Below, one piece after another: positions 29,822-39,412 of a stretch of DNA of 64,000 nt. The DNA is from Rhizobium etli CFN 42. GTDB lineage: Bacteria; Pseudomonadota; Alphaproteobacteria; Rhizobiales; Rhizobiaceae. A program made the translations under genes and the position numbers. The notes beneath the pieces were generated by a model. The model saw only the letters and a program-made list of their open reading frames with translations. It searched no databases and was not told the origin of the DNA. Location of the stretch: positions 307,255 to 371,254 of the forward strand of contig NC_004041.2 of assembly GCF_000092045.1 (NCBI RefSeq), given 5' to 3'. Each line of letters starts with the position of its first letter. Within the stretch, counting starts at the first letter, position 1.

Positions 29822-30152
29822 ATAACCAGGAATCTTCACCGTCAAAGGGTTGCTGATCGAACTAGCATACGGTCGACCCAGGCGAGATCACGGCCCCTTC
29901 CGAAGGTGGAAGGATCAGGAGCCAGTGCGGTTTTGGCCGCAGCGCAACAGCGCCGATACCAGAAATAGATGTGACGCAGTTGGCTTCCGCGTCTTTCGTG
30001 CACGCTGTTGTATGTCCTTAACATTCCCCATCTTAACTTCATAGGATCACAGGTTTTACGATAGGGAAATTGCTCTCAACCCTTCAAACTGGACCAATTT
30101 TGGTTAGAGTTTTCCGGTGCATTTTCCTGGCTGGGAAAAGGAACGGAACACG

Positions 30153-30419
30153 ATGAAGGCATCGCAGTTTTCGGACGCTCAGAAGGCGTTCATTTTGAAG
30201 CAGGGTGATGAGGGCGTCTCGATCGCGGAGATTTGTCGCAAGGCGGGGATCAGTCAGACGACTTACTTCAACTGGAAGAAAAAGTACGCCGGCATGTTGC
30301 CGCCAGAGATGAAGAGGCGCAAGCAGCTTGAGGACGGGAATTCGCGATTGAAGAAGATCGTCGCGGATCTGACGTTGGACCGTGAGATGCTGCAGGACGC
30401 CATCCGCCGAAAGCTCTAG
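30153..30419 (+). CDS. IS3-family transposase OrfA (copy 1)
   Basis: The protein has 88 residues from MKASQFSDAQKAFILKQGDE; an earlier ATG at 30117 is less likely. It has an HTH followed by the coiled-coil stretch KQLEDGNSRLKKIVADLTLD. It is nearly identical to the OrfA at 37690-37956. The stop codon is formed across the IS5 insertion point. Confidence 0.88.
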   Translation: MKASQFSDAQKAFILKQGDEGVSIAEICRKAGISQTTYFNWKKKYAGMLPPEMKRRKQLEDGNSRLKKIVADLTLDREMLQDAIRRKL

Positions 30420-31262
30420 GTCGTGTGGACAGTTATCTGATCCATAGCATTGTCGCCGCGATAGTGACGACGGCGAGGTAGTTTTCGGCGGTTTTCTCGA
30501 AGCGCGTCGCGACCCTTCTGAACTGCTTGAGTTTAGAAAAGCAGCATTCGATCAGGTGTCGCTGAGCATAGAGATGTTTGTCGAGCGGGTATTTTCGCGC
30601 ACTCGAAGGATTGTTGGGGATCACTGCCACGGCGCCCTTATCGGCGATGGCATTGCGCAGGTGATTGCTGTCATAGGCGGTATCGGCCATGATGATGTCG
30701 GCGGGTAGGCCCTCGATCAGGGCGTCGGCTTGCGGCGCATCGCCCTTCTGGCCTGCGGTCAATGTGAAGCGGACCGGGCAACCGAGACCCCGCACGGCCA
30801 TGTGGATCTTGGTGCTCAATCCGCCGCGGGAGCGGCCAAGGGCTTGATCTTCAGCCCCTTTTTTGCGCCGGCAGCGTGCTGATGGGCGCGGATGATGGTG
30901 GAATCAACAATCAAGTACTCGAAGTCTGGATCGTCCGCCATCGCCTCGAATATGCGCCACCAGATGCCCTTCCGGCTCCAGCGGCTGAAACGACGGAAGA
31001 CACTGTTCCACTCGCCGAACACTTCTGGCAGATCGCGCCAGGGCGAGCCCGTTCGCACAATCCAAAGCACCGCTTCCATAAACATGCGGTTGTCGCGGCC
31101 GGACGAACCGCGTGTGCGCTCGTCACCAATGATGTGGTGCGATATCCGCTCCCACTGCTCGTCCCGAAGGATCAGACGATCCAAAACACCCATGACTGCC
31201 TCCAAAAGACAGTCTTGAATCTGATTTGCTCAGCCTTGGGAATCCCAAGAGTCCACACCGCC
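30419..31262 (-). mobile_element. IS5-family (IS427-group) insertion sequence, about 844 bp
   Basis: The ends carry inverted repeats GGTCGTGTGGAC and (on the other strand) GGCGGTGTGGAC. The element sits between the two halves of the IS3 sequence. Comparison with the uninterrupted copy (CTCTAAGGCC at about 37690) gives a TA target duplication, the preference of the IS427 group. The small size and two overlapping frames also fit. Confidence 0.88.
30433..31193 (-). CDS. IS5-family transposase in two overlapping frames
   Basis: The first frame (31193 down to 30816) carries LILRDEQWERISHHI, GSPWRDLPEVFGEWNSVFRR and the first catalytic Asp in YLIVDSTIIRAHQHAAGAKK. The second (30819 down to 30433) carries IIMADTAYDSNHLRNAI and RHLIECCFSKLKQFRRVATR with the second Asp and Glu. 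They overlap by 4 bp, consistent with programmed frameshifting, so the element may be active. Confidence 0.88.
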
Positions 31263-31746
31263 TAAGGCCTGAGGGGTAGCGGGAGGTGGTGTCATGTGCC
31301 GCGATTGGGCGATCTCGATCCGGCGTGCCTGTGGCGCGTTGAACTTCGATCGGTCGACCGATCACTACATCTCTCGCCGCGCCGAGGCCGGTCTAGACCT
31401 GTAAGCGCGGGTGCGCTACGGCTATCGTCGCGTGCATGTGCTTTTGGAACGCGAGGGTTGGGGCACCAACATCAAGCGAACCTATCGCATTTACAGGGAC
31501 TTGGGACTGCAGCTGCGGAATAAGACTCGGAAGCGCCGTGTTAAGGCGAAACTTCGCGAGGATCGGCAAATGGCTGTCGGACCAAATGACGTGTGGGCGA
31601 TGGACTTCGTGCACGACCAGCTCGCAACCGGAAAGAAACTGCGGGTCCTGACGGTGGTCGCCACCTTCTCACGCTATGTTCCCGCGCTTGATCCGCCTCA
31701 CAGCTATCGAGGTGAAGATGTCGTGCAGACGTTGGGACGGGTGTGA
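31263..31746 (+). pseudogene. IS3-family OrfB, 5' part (copy 1)
   Basis: It reads CRDWAISIRRACGALNFDRS, then after an internal stop/frame break VRYGYRRVHVLLEREGWGTN and NDVWAMDFVHDQLATGKKLR, ending at VVQTLGRV. The last third of the rve domain is missing. Downstream, 31747-31898 shows no gene. Confidence 0.85.
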
Positions 31747-31898
31747 CGATTTTCGTTATAGTGCGCACTATGAGTCCGATTACGCAACATACGTATTGAA
31801 CCCTCATTCTCTAATCGAGGCGCCGTTACGTGGAACCGCATTTCCTTTCCCGAAGAAATAACCTACCTCACGGCATCTCTATGAAAGGTGACGAGGCG

Positions 31899-32420
31899 TT
31901 AGGTTTGACTGGCCCGTCCACGCGTCTGTAACGGCTGCCCGATCTTCCAAAGCATGCTTGTGTCGATCTCAAGCTCGACTCCAACCTTGCCCGCACCTGT
32001 GACTACGGTAGGATAAGAAAAAAGGGCGGTGTCGATCAGTACAGCGATCTTCTGGAGACCGAATGGTGATACGCTTCCTGACGGGTAGCCGAAGAGATCG
32101 AGTACCTGTTCTTTCTGAGCAAGCTCGGCTCGTTTCCATCCATACGTGCCAGCAACCGCTTTCATGTCAATCTTTGAAGGTGATGGCAGCAAAACGGCAC
32201 AAAGGTGGCGCGCAGGATGAGACCGGCGCATCACATCGTTCGCTTTCTGCTCGGCAATAATCATCGTCTTTGCAACGCGCCCCACGGGAACGCCGATAGC
32301 AGAGGCTAAATCGGAAGGAGATGTAATAGGGGTGGCGAACTCACTATAGCGCCACAATCGTACCGTCGACGCTCCGATCTGGTGCAGTTCAGCAAGTACG
32401 TTCGGATGAACGTCCAACAT
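31899..32420 (-). CDS. YbaK/ProX-type aminoacyl-tRNA deacylase domain protein
   Basis: The protein has 173 residues from the ATG at 32420 (MLDVHPNVLAELHQIG), preceded by GGAAGGAAA; an upstream GTG at 32441 is less likely. Features of the YbaK/EbsC fold are visible: VGRVAKTMIIAEQ, HLCAVLLPSPSKIDMKAVAG, and the glycine-rich FGYPSGSVSPFGL. Such stand-alone proteins hydrolyse mischarged aminoacyl-tRNA (Ala-, Cys- or Ser-tRNA). It is 85 bp downstream of the DUF6875-like gene in the same direction. Substrate not predictable. Confidence 0.82.
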   Translation of the reverse strand: MLDVHPNVLAELHQIGASTVRLWRYSEFATPITSPSDLASAIGVPVGRVAKTMIIAEQKANDVMRRSHPARHLCAVLLPSPSKIDMKAVAGTYGWKRAELAQKEQVLDLFGYPSGSVSPFGLQKIAVLIDTALFSYPTVVTGAGKVGVELEIDTSMLWKIGQPLQTRGRASQT

Positions 32421-32505
32421 AGTCGTTTCCTTCCGGTTCACCTGGTAGGACGATCGAGGATAGCTGTTTCAGCGACTGCGAGTACAGCCCTCTTGCGAGT
32501 AAGTT

Positions 32506-33201
32506 TCAGGCGGTTCGCTCCAAAAGCTGCCTAATGCGGCGGCGACCCTCGTTCCCAAAAATACTGAAGTAAGCCTCCAGGCACTTATCGCTATCGAGCA
32601 TGAAAGGAGCATCATATTTGGTGATATGCCGAATAGCCAAGGCTGGAACCGTTGTGTCGAGCGGTCGAAACATCCTGTTGTGCAAACCGGGCTCCGGGCA
32701 ACCTGGATAAAATTCACCGATCATGAAACCTTCCTGAATGAAGTCGGGCTTCAGCCGTTTTTGCAGTTGACCAATCCTGATGATCTCTCCTTCATCCTGT
32801 ATTCCAGGAAGGGCAATGATAATGGCCTTATAGATCCAGTCGCCCGTTCGATCGTTGAAGGACTTTACGGGTTTCATCTGGCTGAAGACGGCGAGCATAC
32901 GCGCCAAATCGTTTTCGATTTCGTCAACTGCAACAGCTTGCGACGCGGCAACCCGTAAAAGCCCCTTCGTCAGAGCCTCGGGAACGAAAGGGCAAACGCT
33001 CCCGTCCCGACCTAAATGAGGATGTGGATTGGAGAGGAATTCTGAGGCATACCGAGCAAATTTCTGAAGAGCTGCGTTTGCATACTCATCATAGGCGTTG
33101 TATCCCGCATCAATATTCTTTTCCAGAATTTCGCCCACTGTCATCAATGGACCAATCGTCCCGAAAGGTTGGCTGTAATCTTTCCAAATCTCTTTATTCA
33201 T
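32506..33201 (-). CDS. Conserved hypothetical protein (DUF6875-like)
   Basis: The protein has 231 residues from MNKEIWKDYSQPFGTIG (33201). The frame is open to 33345, but GGGATCC just upstream and the composition favour 33201. The hallmark motif is NPHPHLGRDGSVCPFVPEAL. Other notable features are GFMIGEFYPGCPEPGLHN and a C-terminal FGNEGRRRIRQLLERT. I believe this is the DUF6875 family, whose function is unknown; members occur near biosynthetic genes. It is cotranscribed with the YbaK gene and divergent from a putative regulator. Confidence 0.6.
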   Translation of the reverse strand: MNKEIWKDYSQPFGTIGPLMTVGEILEKNIDAGYNAYDEYANAALQKFARYASEFLSNPHPHLGRDGSVCPFVPEALTKGLLRVAASQAVAVDEIENDLARMLAVFSQMKPVKSFNDRTGDWIYKAIIIALPGIQDEGEIIRIGQLQKRLKPDFIQEGFMIGEFYPGCPEPGLHNRMFRPLDTTVPALAIRHITKYDAPFMLDSDKCLEAYFSIFGNEGRRRIRQLLERTA

Positions 33202-33349
33202 TTCGGATCCCTGGTTCGAAAAGCCACGTGCAAAACGGAAGGTCGGGCTCTTGCATGCCAGCTCGGGCGGCGGGCGAGCTGGTCGGGGGCCAATCAAGAG
33301 ACCGACCTTCCATCGGAAGCGAAGCTCCCGAATTTTTGATAGCACTCGT

Positions 33350-33367
33350 AGTTACACTTGTGTAACT
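33350..33367. promoter_or_regulatory. Palindromic operator-like site
   Basis: AGTTACAC-TT-GTGTAACT has 8-bp perfect arms. It lies in the divergent region between the DUF6875-like gene (start 33201) and the putative regulator (start about 33538), a typical place for a dimeric regulator to bind. It is followed by a T-run on the plus strand, so a weak terminator is the alternative; no plus-strand gene ends here. Confidence 0.55.
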
Positions 33368-33537
33368 GTTTTTTTAAATGGATGTGAAAACAAGAGCGGG
33401 GGCTCGTGCACGATGAAGGTTAGTCTCACGACCGCCCGCAAATTCTTATATTCGTCGTAGTTATGAAGACATACATATGATAAATGTCGCCGCGATGGGA
33501 TCCGGTAACAGGCTTTGGGTGAAAACAGAACGACCCA

Positions 33538-34098
33538 TTGCGCAGAGGCGTGGCCGTGGCGAAGACAACACGAAGAAAAATATATACGCCAGAACAGATC
33601 GACGTCGGCGTAAAGCATAAGCTTGAGAAAATTGACTCGTTTTTGTCAGATCTCTTTAGCGAAAATTCCGAAGAAAAACTATTCCTGAGGAATATTCTTG
33701 GATTGATGCTTAAAGTATATCATATGGACGCCAATAACAAACCCATGACGAAGATGCAGGCGTGTCGCTATCTGCCTTTCAAAAACCAGACTGTTTGCCA
33801 AAAGTATGTCGAGGCAGCGCATTTGCGTGGGTTCATCGACATCACTCGGGATAAAACGGACAAACGGCGTCTGATTGTTGTTCCAAAGGAGCCGTTGGTT
33901 GTCTATGTCAATGAATATATAGCTGACTTCCTTGATGACTGCCGTAGAGCGATTGACAGTGCCGCTCAAGTAGCTACGCTTCCTGAGGAAGGGATGGCAA
34001 CGGCAAGTTCTTCATCTATTGATAAATCGCCAGCGTCTTCTGGGGCACCTGTGGGTTCCTCTCAAAAGAGAGTCGATCGAAAAGCCAGGAAATTTTAG
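33538..34098 (+). CDS. Putative winged-helix transcriptional regulator
   Basis: The protein has up to 186 residues; start ambiguous (TTG 33538 or GTG 33550/33556). The central part, MTKMQACRYLPFKNQTVCQK then YVEAAHLRGFIDITRDKTDK and RRLIVVPKEP, reads as a MarR-like winged helix with a D-KR-R wing. The N-terminal helices are charged and the C-terminal tail (Ser/Ala rich) looks disordered. Divergent from the DUF6875-like/YbaK unit, with a palindrome between, so it is a candidate local regulator. Confidence 0.6.
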   Translation: MRRGVAVAKTTRRKIYTPEQIDVGVKHKLEKIDSFLSDLFSENSEEKLFLRNILGLMLKVYHMDANNKPMTKMQACRYLPFKNQTVCQKYVEAAHLRGFIDITRDKTDKRRLIVVPKEPLVVYVNEYIADFLDDCRRAIDSAAQVATLPEEGMATASSSSIDKSPASSGAPVGSSQKRVDRKARKF

Positions 34099-34300
34099 CG
34101 AGTTTTATTGTGGGAAAGCAAAAGTAAGAAGCCGGTCTCGCGCGCGTTTATCCTTTCATCAATCAAATGTTTCCTCCGTAAACAAGCTTCATCGAGGTAA
34201 CCCGCTTCGCTTAACCGGCCTGACGGCCGGTGCAGGCGCTGCTAGGGGGAGCGGCTGTATCGTCGTTTCGGCCAAGAAACTGCGCGGGAAGTTCGGCGGC

Positions 34301-34321
34301 ATGAGGTCTTTCCTCATTGTA
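34301..34321 (-). repeat. Short IS3 fragment left of the serine-recombinase element
   Basis: This 21-bp piece is identical (reverse complement) to the IS3 orfB segment encoding YNEERPH, which is missing from the copy on the other side of the recombinase element. Further left (34099-34300) an OrfB-like tail of a different variant may follow; no gene is visible there. Confidence 0.65.
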
Positions 34322-34657
34322 CAACACGACGACAGAACACCCACGGGACCGAGGTTCGCGAGCTTCTGTATCCGTGGCATCCCTGGTCCGGACGGCTTGT
34401 TCACGTGCATGAGGCGGTGTCTAAAGGGACGCATATTTTCCGCTGCAGCCTTTCTGGTTCTTCTTCTGGTCGACTTCTTGAGGTCCCGTCGTGGATGTTC
34501 GACCGATCAGTGAGTGGTTGTTGGCGCAGCCTGGCGGTCCCGCACGTCGATCTCGCAAGCCTGCATTCTTTGGCAAGATTGCTGAAGGACGCTGATGCCT
34601 CATCGCAATCTTCGGTAATGGGCGCAGCATTGGTCTCTCACGAAACGAGTCGGAGAG

Positions 34658-34861
34658 ATGTTCATGCCTCGCCAGCCCATGACATGCCAGTTCGATCTGT
34701 TCTCGGCCCCGCAGCGGGGGAAGACGGCAGGGACGCCGCAATGGTCGGAGTTGCCGGAGGAGACCCGCCAAGCGTTGACGGTGCTCATCGTGCGGCTGTT
34801 CGTCGATCACGCAAAGTGCGGACATGCCTGCCAACAGAAGGAGGCCGGTCATGATGCATGA
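34658..34861 (+). CDS. Small accessory ORF upstream of the serine recombinase
   Basis: The protein has 67 residues: MFMPRQPMTCQFDLFSAPQR, then TPQWSELPEETRQALTVLIV and RLFVDHA. It overlaps the recombinase start by about 11 bp. Small proteins with the PxWxxLPxxTRxxLTxLxxRL pattern commonly precede recombinases or transposases in such elements. Its function is unknown. Confidence 0.65.
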   Translation: MFMPRQPMTCQFDLFSAPQRGKTAGTPQWSELPEETRQALTVLIVRLFVDHAKCGHACQQKEAGHDA

Positions 34862-36914
34862 GAAGATCGCGCCGCATCATCTGGAGCGGAAGGCCATCCT
34901 CTATGTTCGGCAGTCCTCGGCTCACCAGGTTCTGCACAATCGAGAGAGCAGCGCCCTCCAGTACGCCATGCGCGACCGTCTGGCAGCGCTTGGATGGTCA
35001 CATATAGAGACGGTGGATGACGACCTTGGTCGTTCGGCCGCCGGCGGCGTGACCCGCGCTGGATTTGATCGGATGGTGGCGGAAGTCTGCCTTGGCAAGG
35101 TAGGCGCCGTGGCCGCGCGTGAGGTATCGCGCTTCGCCCGGAACAGCCGCGATTGGCAGCAACTCATCGAGATGTGCCGCGTTGTCGATACCGTCCTGGT
35201 CGACCAGGAAGCAGTTTATGCGCCCCGCCAGGGCAACGACCGCCTGCTCTTGGGTTTGAAGGGCAGCCTCAACGAGTATGAACTCGATCTCTTGCGTCAG
35301 CGTTCCCTTTCCGCCCGCTATGAGAAGGCTCGCCGCGGTGAACTCGTCGTCACTGTTCCGGCCGGCTTCGTAAAGGCCGGTGACAGGATCGAGAAGGATC
35401 CCAATCGGCGCATCCAGGAAGCCATCGCACTCGTCTTCGACAAGGTCACCGAACTCGGGAGTGCCCGGCAGGCCTTGCTATGGTTCCTTGAGCAGGGATT
35501 GGACCTGCCCGTCAGGTGCGCCAACGGTGACGTCATCTGGCGCAGGCCAAATTATGCCACCATCCACCGGATGATTGCGAACCCGATCTACGGCGGCGCT
35601 TATGCTTATGGTAAGAGTCGTTCCGTACCAGGATACGATGGCCGATCTGGAATTCGCCGCAAGGCGCGTGATGAATGGCTGGCGCTGATCCCGGATGCGC
35701 ACGAAGGTTACATCAGTTGGGAACGGGCGGAGGAGATCCGCAAGATGGTCAGCGACAATGTACCGGCCAGTCGCCATCATGGAGCGCCGAAGCATGGCGG
35801 CGCTCTGCTTGCCGGCCTGTTCCGCTGCAAAAGGTGCGGCCGGAAGCTGACGGTTCGTTACACAGGAGCCAACCATAACATCCCGCGCTATTCCTGTTGG
35901 CGAGGGTTGCTCGACAACGGCGAACCACGTTGCATCGCCTTCGGCGGTCTGCGGGTCGATGACGCGATCGAAGAGGCACTTCTCGGCGTGGTCGAGCCAG
36001 GAGCCATTGCCGCCGCCGTCGAGGCGGAACGCAATATGGCCAACCAACGCGATCAGGTTCAGGATGCCCTGATGCGCGACCTCGAGGCAGCACGCTATGT
36101 AGCCGACCGGGCATTCCGGCAATATGACGCGGCTGATCCGGAGAATAGGCTGGTGACGTCGGAGCTGGAAGCACGCTGGAACAAGGCGCTGACTGGCGTC
36201 GGTGAGATCGAGGCCAAGATTGCCAAACATCGGACAGTTACGCCGCATCCGTTCCCCATGTCCGCATCACAGGTAACCGCACTTGCGGGAAACCTTCGCG
36301 CCGTCTGGACGGCGCCGACAACCGATGCAAGGCTGAAGAAGCGCATCGTGCGCACGCTCATCAATGAAGTGGTCGCCGATCTCGATGATGGAACCTCTGA
36401 GATCGTCCTCGTCATTCATTGGGTTGGAGGCGTCCACACCGAACTGCGCCTGCCGAAGCGACACCGTGGCCAAAGAAATGCGACCCCTGACGACATTGTC
36501 GACGCTGTGAAACAGCTCGTCTTGATCGCCAATGATGATGTGATTGCCGGTGTCCTCAATCGCAACGGACTGACGACCGGCAATGGCAATCGCTGGACAC
36601 GGGAGCGGGTCACCGCGCTGAGGTCATATCGCAAGATTCCGGTCTTCCGTCCGCAGATCGACGGGGTTGAGCCATGGCTTAATCTGGGCGGTGCGGCGAA
36701 GTTACTCGGGATATCGCCAAAGACGCTGCGTCTGGCGGCCGAGGCTGGCGATATTAAGGGGGCTCATCCGCTACCCGATGGCCCATGGATCTTCAGCCGT
36801 TCCAAACTCGCGACCCCGCAAGCACGTCAGATTCTCGATCGTGTACGGAAGAACCCTCGCCACCCCGCGGGATCGCCTCCAGATCAGGAAAATCTATTCC
36901 TTTCGATGACATAG
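34851..36914 (+). CDS. Large serine site-specific recombinase
   Basis: The protein has about 687 residues. The start at 34851 has AGGAGG 8 bp upstream. The N-terminal resolvase domain has the catalytic serine in ILYVRQSSAHQV, plus REVSRFARNSRDWQQLIEMC and the arginine-containing GSLNEYELDLLRQRS. A recombinase domain (NYATIHRMIANPIYGGAYAY) and a zinc-ribbon domain (CKRCGRKLTVRYTG, CWRG) follow, then a helical region. A C-terminal HTH (LNLGGAAKLLGISPKTLRLA) is unusual and may aid target recognition. It appears intact. Confidence 0.93.
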   Translation: MMHEKIAPHHLERKAILYVRQSSAHQVLHNRESSALQYAMRDRLAALGWSHIETVDDDLGRSAAGGVTRAGFDRMVAEVCLGKVGAVAAREVSRFARNSRDWQQLIEMCRVVDTVLVDQEAVYAPRQGNDRLLLGLKGSLNEYELDLLRQRSLSARYEKARRGELVVTVPAGFVKAGDRIEKDPNRRIQEAIALVFDKVTELGSARQALLWFLEQGLDLPVRCANGDVIWRRPNYATIHRMIANPIYGGAYAYGKSRSVPGYDGRSGIRRKARDEWLALIPDAHEGYISWERAEEIRKMVSDNVPASRHHGAPKHGGALLAGLFRCKRCGRKLTVRYTGANHNIPRYSCWRGLLDNGEPRCIAFGGLRVDDAIEEALLGVVEPGAIAAAVEAERNMANQRDQVQDALMRDLEAARYVADRAFRQYDAADPENRLVTSELEARWNKALTGVGEIEAKIAKHRTVTPHPFPMSASQVTALAGNLRAVWTAPTTDARLKKRIVRTLINEVVADLDDGTSEIVLVIHWVGGVHTELRLPKRHRGQRNATPDDIVDAVKQLVLIANDDVIAGVLNRNGLTTGNGNRWTRERVTALRSYRKIPVFRPQIDGVEPWLNLGGAAKLLGISPKTLRLAAEAGDIKGAHPLPDGPWIFSRSKLATPQARQILDRVRKNPRHPAGSPPDQENLFLSMT

Positions 36915-36940
36915 GAAGATGGGAGTTATGAAACAGGATT

Positions 36941-37669
36941 GTAGTATCTACGCCAATCCTCCATCTTTTCGCGGGCATCCGCAAGGGTCAGGAACCAATG
37001 CTGGTTCAGGCATTCTGCACGGAAGCGGCCATTGAACGCTTCGATGAAAGCATTATCAGTCGGCTTGCCGGGGCGTGAGAAGTCCAACGTCACACCCTTG
37101 GAATAGGCCCACAGGTCCAAGTCGCGCGACACGAACTCGGTCCCTTGGTCGACACGGATCGTTTTCGGATAGCCGGCTTTTTGGCACACCCGTTCAAGGG
37201 TTTGCACAACGTCTTCGCCTCTATAGCTATGACGTGGATCAAGCACCGGCACGTAGCGCGAGAAGGTGTCGACCACCGTCAGCACGCGCAGTTTCTTACC
37301 CGTTGCGAGTTGGTCGTGAACGAAGTCCATCGCCCAGACGTCGTTGGGTCCGACGGCCATGTGCCGATCCTCGCGAAGCTTGGCTTTTACCCCCCGCTTC
37401 GGTGTCTTGTTCCGCAACTGTAGCCCCAAGTCCCTGTAAATGCGGTAGGTTCGCTTGATGTTGGTGCCCCAACCCTCGCGTTCCAACAGCACATGCACGC
37501 GGCGATAGCCGTACCGCACACGGATCTCGCAGATCTCGCGAATACGACGTTCCAGACCGGCCTGATCAGCACGGCGAGAGGTATAGTGGTGAGTTGATCG
37601 ATCGAAGTTCAACGCTCCACAAGCACGTCGGATCGAGATCGCCCAATCGCAGCACATGCCTTTCACCAT
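36941..37669 (-). pseudogene. IS3-family OrfB, 3' truncated (copy 2)
   Basis: The rve integrase core has catalytic Asp in NDVWAMDFVHDQLATGKKLR, the second Asp in TIRVDQGTEFVSRDLDLWAY, and Glu in FIEAFNGRFRAECLNQHWFL. The C-terminus is replaced by a few residues from the inserted element, so the frame ends early. The sequence is otherwise nearly identical to the 43115-43598 copy. Confidence 0.88.
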
Positions 37670-37689
37670 CTCCCGCTTCCGAGCAGGCC

Positions 37690-37956
37690 TTAGAGCTTTC
37701 GGCGGATGACATCCTGCAACATCTCGCGGTCCAGCGTCAGATCCGCGACGATCTTCTTCAGGCGCGAATTCTCGTCCTCGAGCTGTTTCAGCCTCTTCAT
37801 CTCCGGTGGCAGCATGCCCGCGTATTTTTTCTTCCAGTTGAAATAAGTCGCCTGGCTGATCCCCGCCTTCCTGCAGATTTCAGCAACCGACACGCCTTCA
37901 TCACCTTGCTTCAGAATGAACGCCTTCTGAGCGTCCGAAAACTGCGACGCTTTCAT
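37690..37956 (-). CDS. IS3-family transposase OrfA (copy 2)
   Basis: The protein has 88 residues from MKASQFSDAQKAFILKQGDE. HTH VSVAEICRKAGISQATYFNW is followed by coiled coil KQLEDENSRLKKIVADLTLD. The frame is intact although the element is broken. Confidence 0.88.
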   Translation of the reverse strand: MKASQFSDAQKAFILKQGDEGVSVAEICRKAGISQATYFNWKKKYAGMLPPEMKRLKQLEDENSRLKKIVADLTLDREMLQDVIRRKL

Positions 37957-38033
37957 CGTCTTCTGGTCCCTTTCCCAGCCAGGAAAATGCACCGGAAAAC
38001 TCTAACCAAAACTGGTCCAGTTTGAAGGGTTCA

Positions 38034-39303
38034 GATCAAAGTGCACAAGATGGTGGCGAATGGGAACGTAGGGTCGTCGCCTCGATCGCCAAGAAATTGA
38101 AAAGGGGCCAGCGAGGAGCGCCTTTTGGCTCGCATCGCCGGGTCCGCGATCAAGGCCCTCGACGGAGCGGTGCCGAAATTGCCGAACAGGCGATACTTTC
38201 GGCTCTGGTCCGCAAATACGAGACTGGCGGTTCCTAAGCAGCGAGCCCAGGCGGTGCCACGTTCCTCCTACGGCATTTCATTATCCACGCATGTTGCCGA
38301 GGCTGCTGAGCCTGCTCGAATTCCGGAACAATGCAGCACATCGGGTCCGCCATCGCGGCGCTGGAATGGCTCAAGCGTCTGATCGACGAGGACGACAGAC
38401 GGATCGACCCGTATCGATCCGAGACCTGGCTGTAGGCCTGAAGGCCTAGCATCCTGCCGTATTTCACGTTTACCAGGGCGTGGCCTTGTCCCTATTGGCA
38501 GATGCTATGGCCGGATGTGTCAAGTAAAAGATCCACCGGATGCGAAAAGAAACACGAGACCTATTGGGCAATGCTTGGGCGGGTCCCGACGCTATGGCGA
38601 TCTCAGACCTGCACTTGTTCCGGCCCAGGCTGTGGCCGACAGCGATCGTCTCGCGGGGCCGTTGCGACAGGAGGATAGCTGGCAAATCTCAAGCTCACCT
38701 CGACATCCGGTTACGCGAGCTTGGCCGCGCCAGCTCGGGCTGTTACGATTCCGGGCGGCTCGATTGCGAAGGCGACGTCCAGACGTGGATGCTGCGACTG
38801 GCTTCTGCGAAGCATTCAGTCATCTGCGTACAGGAGCGCCCTGCGATGAACGTCATCCTCGCAGAAGAGACTAGCTTTGGCCTGCGCATGATGGCCGATG
38901 CCACAGACACCCACACCTTGTGGGTGTTAATCCGTGTTCGACAGTGGCATGTCGAGAGCGAAGCCTACGACCGGGCGCTAGCCAGGGTGGTCGAGGCGCA
39001 GGCGGGGTTACCGATCCATGGGCACTCCGGCTTCGAGCGACGGCCTATTATTTGCCGCCACAGCGCAAGGCGACGGCCCGCGGCACCAAGCGGCGCATCC
39101 GCGCCCACTATCGTGCGGAGGGCCACCAACAATTCACCAGGTTTCAGAGTGAATCAGCAGCAACAAAAATCGACGGCAAACTCGATGGGGGCTACGCGGA
39201 TGGGGGCGCGCTTACTGAGCGCCGAGTCTCAACTGTACCGTCGCCACCGAACTTTGGAGCTGTCGATCCTGTTCAGGACGTTCATTCAGAACCCTACTCG
39301 GTT
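38034..39303. other. Long stretch with no intact gene
   Basis: Overlapping frames up to 261 residues exist on both strands, but none has family motifs, credible starts or consistent composition. A short in-frame piece at about 38329-38435 (IGSAIAALEWLKRLIDEDDR) looks protein-like and may be a relic. The stretch is probably decayed insertion or plasmid DNA upstream of the peptide cassette. Confidence 0.5.
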
Positions 39304-39319
39304 TGTCGTGCTTGCGACA
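39304..39319 (+). promoter_or_regulatory. NifA upstream activator sequence of the peptide-export cassette
   Basis: TGT-CGTGCTTGCG-ACA fits TGT-N10-ACA exactly. It lies 94 bp upstream of the -24 element at 39413, nearly the same spacing as at nifH in this window (91 bp). Confidence 0.8.
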
Positions 39320-39412
39320 GCGTGATGTGCGGTTTGGCACGTCTCGGCGCTCTAGGGCAGCCATTGAATAACATACAGAACAGTTTTCTGATGCTTTTCG
39401 CTCCTTCTGCAT

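Larger units (their letters stand above)
30076..31746 (+). mobile_element. IS3-family element copy 1, interrupted by IS5 and truncated
   Basis: The left end (CCTTCAAACTGGACC, about 30076) is the same as the inverted end at 38033. orfA is intact; an IS5-type element sits just after it (30419-31262); orfB resumes at 31263 and stops at 31746 in the catalytic core (EDVVQTLGRV). Two further partial copies of this element are at 36941-38033 and about 43115-43650. Confidence 0.85.
34322..36940 (+). mobile_element. Serine-recombinase mobile element inserted in an IS3 copy
   Basis: The IS3 orfB sequence is split between CATTGTA (ending 34321) and GTAGTATC (from about 36941); joining these restores the reading GATACTACAATGAGG. 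The 2.6-kb insert carries a small ORF and a large serine recombinase. The GTA shared at both junctions fits a short crossover core used by serine recombinases. No cargo gene is evident; 34322-34657 holds nothing recognisable. Confidence 0.8.
36941..38033 (-). mobile_element. IS3-family element copy 2, split by the serine-recombinase element
   Basis: Its left end (TGAACCCTTCAAACTGGACC, minus strand from 38033) leads into orfA (37956-37690) and orfB (37669 to about 36941). orfB breaks off at WRRYYN where the recombinase element begins. Confidence 0.88.

Noticed and set aside
33350..33375. Palindrome plus T-run as a terminator
   Set aside because: No plus-strand gene ends there, and it lies between divergent genes, so an operator is the better reading.
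38540..39325. 261-residue plus-strand open frame as a gene
   Set aside because: No family motif, no ribosome binding site, and overlapping frames of similar length; it also runs through the NifA site.
39345..39359. Another TGGCACG upstream of the peptide gene as a sigma-54 promoter
   Set aside because: The -12 position reads GGCG, lacking TTG and the GC at the required spacing; it also lies between the NifA site and the better promoter at 39413.
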